The notes under the pieces were generated by a model, which saw nothing but the letters and a program-made list of their open reading frames with translations, was not told where the DNA came from and made no database searches. DNA of 14,928 nucleotides from an uncultured Bacillota bacterium. Its GTDB lineage: Bacteria > Bacillota_I > Bacilli_A > RFN20 > CAG-449. The translations under genes were made by a program, and so were the position numbers. Where the stretch lies: positions 1 through 14,928 of the forward strand of contig CAJKZK010000037.1 in assembly GCA_905204225.1 (NCBI GenBank), given 5' to 3'. Shown piece by piece: positions 13,183-14,928 of this stretch; the first letter of the stretch is position 1; every line of letters starts with the position of its first letter.

Positions 13183-13758
13183 TTATAACCATTTGCTGAG
13201 TTTTTTACAATTTTCAGCAATGTCACCTTTCATCATGAAACTTCCACCTACTGCGTAAATATTAGGGTGAGATAAGAATTCATCAATATTATCATAATTA
13301 ACTCCACCGGTAGGTAAGAATTTGATGTTAGGGAAAGGTTTAGATAAAGCATCAATAGCTTTTAAGCCTCCATAAATATTAGCAGGGAAGAATTTAACAA
13401 CTTCTATACCACATTCAATAGCTTCCATAATTTCTGTTGGAGTAACGCAACCTGGGAAATATTTAACATTATTTTTAGCGCATAACTCAGCTATTTCTTT
13501 AGAAAAACCAGGGGATACAATAAATTCAACACCCATATTGATAGCTTTTAATGCTTGATATTTATTGATAACTGTACCTGCTCCTATGCACATATCTTTA
13601 TATTCTTCTAATGCTAAACGAATACCTTTTTCTGCATATGCAGTTCTAAAGGTGATTTCTGCTACCATAATTCCACCTTCACGAAGTCCATTGAGTTTAG
13701 TTCTTGTGTCTAATTCATCATTAACAACAACAACAGGAATAATTTTAAAATCTTTCAT
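13183..13758 (-). CDS. kdgA: 2-keto-3-deoxy-6-phosphogluconate (KDPG) aldolase
   Basis: This enzyme splits KDPG to pyruvate and glyceraldehyde-3-phosphate, the last step of uronate breakdown. The 191 residues form a class I TIM-barrel aldolase: E34 in AEITFRT (family EVTLRT), GAGTV (59-63), SPGF (82-85), PGCVTPTEI (102-110), Schiff-base Lys122 in VVKFFPA, and PTGGV (149-153) at the phosphate site. It is slightly shorter than the usual 200-210. The ribosome site AAAGGAG overlaps the end of uxaC, only 3 bases upstream, and it is followed at once by kdgK, so the three genes form one operon. A 4-hydroxy-2-oxoglutarate aldolase activity may also be present, as in many homologues. Confidence 0.95.
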   Translation of the reverse strand: MKDFKIIPVVVVNDELDTRTKLNGLREGGIMVAEITFRTAYAEKGIRLALEEYKDMCIGAGTVINKYQALKAINMGVEFIVSPGFSKEIAELCAKNNVKYFPGCVTPTEIMEAIECGIEVVKFFPANIYGGLKAIDALSKPFPNIKFLPTGGVNYDNIDEFLSHPNIYAVGGSFMMKGDIAENCKKLSKWL

Positions 13759-13761
13759 TTT

Positions 13762-14928
13762 TTATTTCTCCTTTGAAATCATTTTTTTAGCGTTACCATA
13801 ACTAATATTTTGAGCAAGCGTTAAAGCTGCTGAAATATCGTATTCGCCATTTTCTACTAATTCTCCGATATAAGATGCTAAAATTCTTCTAAATAAATCA
13901 AATCTTACGTAACTTGCAAAAGATCTACTATCAGTAAGCATACCTAAATTGTTTCCAAGAGAAGAATATTCAGCAATTGTTTGTAAATTTCTTTTGATAC
14001 CTAAAACTGTATCGTTGAACCACCATGCTGCACCGATGCGGAGATTTTTAAAGGCACCGGTTAAGCAGGCAATCTCAGTTAAATTACTATCGTTTAAAGA
14101 ATATAAAATAGTATCAGGTTGTTCACCTTCTAAGAATTGATTCAAGAACATGATAATATTTTTAATGTTTGCTTGAGTACTGGTAATGTCAAAACCAGAA
14201 TCAACACCACATTTTTGGAATGCTAACTTATTAACGTTTCTTGTAACTGCGAAATGAAGTTGCATTGTCATGTTTCTTTTTTTATATTCTTTGGCTAAGT
14301 AAACTAAAATAAATCCTAAGAATGATTCTTTATCTAAATCATTCCAATTGTTTCTTCTATTAAAGATATTTCTAGCTTCTTCAATAGAAGGATATATACT
14401 AGGGAAAAATTCAAAGCTTTGATCGGCAATGACACATCCTTTATTTACAAAGAAATCTAATCTATTGTTAATAGCAATTAATAAATCATCTAAAGAATTA
14501 ATTTCTACATTACTTACTTTACTTAATTTAGCAATATATTCATCATTGATATTAAGAATAGGATCTGCTCTAAAAGTTGGAATTACATAAGTATTTTCAT
14601 ATTTACCATGATAAATTAATTCACTTATTGGATCATCTGTAGTAGTAACATATTCAACTTTAAATAATTTAAATAAATCTCTAATTCTTAATTCTTTTGC
14701 TTTTTTATTAGCTTTTTCATATATTAATTCTGCTGTATCTTTATTAAGAGGCATATTAATATCAAAAATATTTTTTAATTCTAAATGTGACCAATAATAT
14801 AATGGGTTTCCTGCTAAAGATGGCATAATGGAACCATATTTTAAGAATTTTTCTTTATATGTAGCATCTCCAGTAATATATTTTTCGTCGATGCCATTTA
14901 ATCTCATAGCACGCCATTTGTAATGATC
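13762..14928 (-). CDS. uxaC: Uronate isomerase, 5' end outside window
   Basis: UxaC isomerises D-glucuronate to D-fructuronate (and galacturonate to tagaturonate). The frame is open to the window edge: the seven codons above Met 14907 read DHYKWRA, a typical UxaC stretch, so about 80 N-terminal residues with the metal-binding HxH lie outside. Numbered from that Met, visible motifs are NPLYYWSHLEL (34-44), TTTDDPI (88-94), MQLH (His218), WWFND (295-299) and LTDSRSF (324-330, metal ligand Asp326, Arg328). Two usual motifs differ: DHG reads DQS (162-164) and RHEYFRR reads RFDLFRR (335-341). It is the first visible gene of uxaC-kdgA-kdgK. Uronate isomerase is near certain; a shifted substrate preference is possible. 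Confidence 0.93.
   Translation of the reverse strand, partial: DHYKWRAMRLNGIDEKYITGDATYKEKFLKYGSIMPSLAGNPLYYWSHLELKNIFDINMPLNKDTAELIYEKANKKAKELRIRDLFKLFKVEYVTTTDDPISELIYHGKYENTYVIPTFRADPILNINDEYIAKLSKVSNVEINSLDDLLIAINNRLDFFVNKGCVIADQSFEFFPSIYPSIEEARNIFNRRNNWNDLDKESFLGFILVYLAKEYKKRNMTMQLHFAVTRNVNKLAFQKCGVDSGFDITSTQANIKNIIMFLNQFLEGEQPDTILYSLNDSNLTEIACLTGAFKNLRIGAAWWFNDTVLGIKRNLQTIAEYSSLGNNLGMLTDSRSFASYVRFDLFRRILASYIGELVENGEYDISAALTLAQNISYGNAKKMISKEK

Noticed and set aside
13170..13226. N-terminal extension of KdgK
   Set aside because: Those codons overlap the kdgA end and the kdgK ribosome site; PfkB kinases begin with the MKIVTLGEIM strand.

Overview
The window is a very AT-rich piece of a low-GC Gram-positive (Bacillota) chromosome. 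Trp is encoded by TGG and TGA acts as a stop (positions 535-537), so the code is standard rather than Mycoplasma-like. The small bacterial SRP RNA, strong AGGAGG-type ribosome sites, a rubrerythrin with a PerR-type operator and a glucuronate breakdown operon suggest an anaerobic gut member of the Erysipelotrichia/Coprobacillus-like Bacillota. That placement is inference. Part of the uronate operon looks less AT-rich than the left half.

Layout. (1) 1-1460: two tandem genes with related architecture, a helical Fic-like region followed by an MNT-type nucleotidyltransferase domain; the first runs off the left edge. (2) 1486-2454: a decayed IS30-family element with perfect 29-bp terminal inverted repeats, an internally deleted and frameshifted transposase, and a fossil of a second IS30 5' end. 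(3) 2584-4141: a CarD-family RNA polymerase-binding regulator, a PF06541-type membrane protein and a small acidic protein of unknown function. (4) 4255-7569: a tightly packed shikimate operon, aroB-aroC-aroE/aroK, the last gene a dehydrogenase-kinase fusion; aroA, aroD and DAHP synthase are not here. (5) 7570-8062: the minus-strand ruin of an AAA_14/DUF4143 ATPase, then a short direct-repeat pair. (6) 8199-9836: a PerR-box-controlled rubrerythrin, the SRP RNA, tadA directly after it, and a small membrane-anchored protein. (7) 9833-11605, minus strand: a TetR-type regulator and peptidase T, three bases apart. (8) 11700-12038: a minus-strand open frame without a start codon, then the terminator of the next operon. 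(9) 12147-14928, minus strand: uxaC-kdgA-kdgK, with uxaC running off the right edge.

How the parts work together: AroB, AroC and AroE/K supply four of the seven steps to chorismate. UxaC, KdgK and KdgA cover the entry and last two steps of glucuronate breakdown to pyruvate and glyceraldehyde-3-phosphate; the two middle enzymes (fructuronate reductase and mannonate dehydratase) must lie elsewhere. Rubrerythrin with its operator is a peroxide defence unit. The least explained part is the tandem nucleotidyltransferase pair at the left edge beside the IS30 relic. I found no CRISPR array, tRNA, or complete known defence system.
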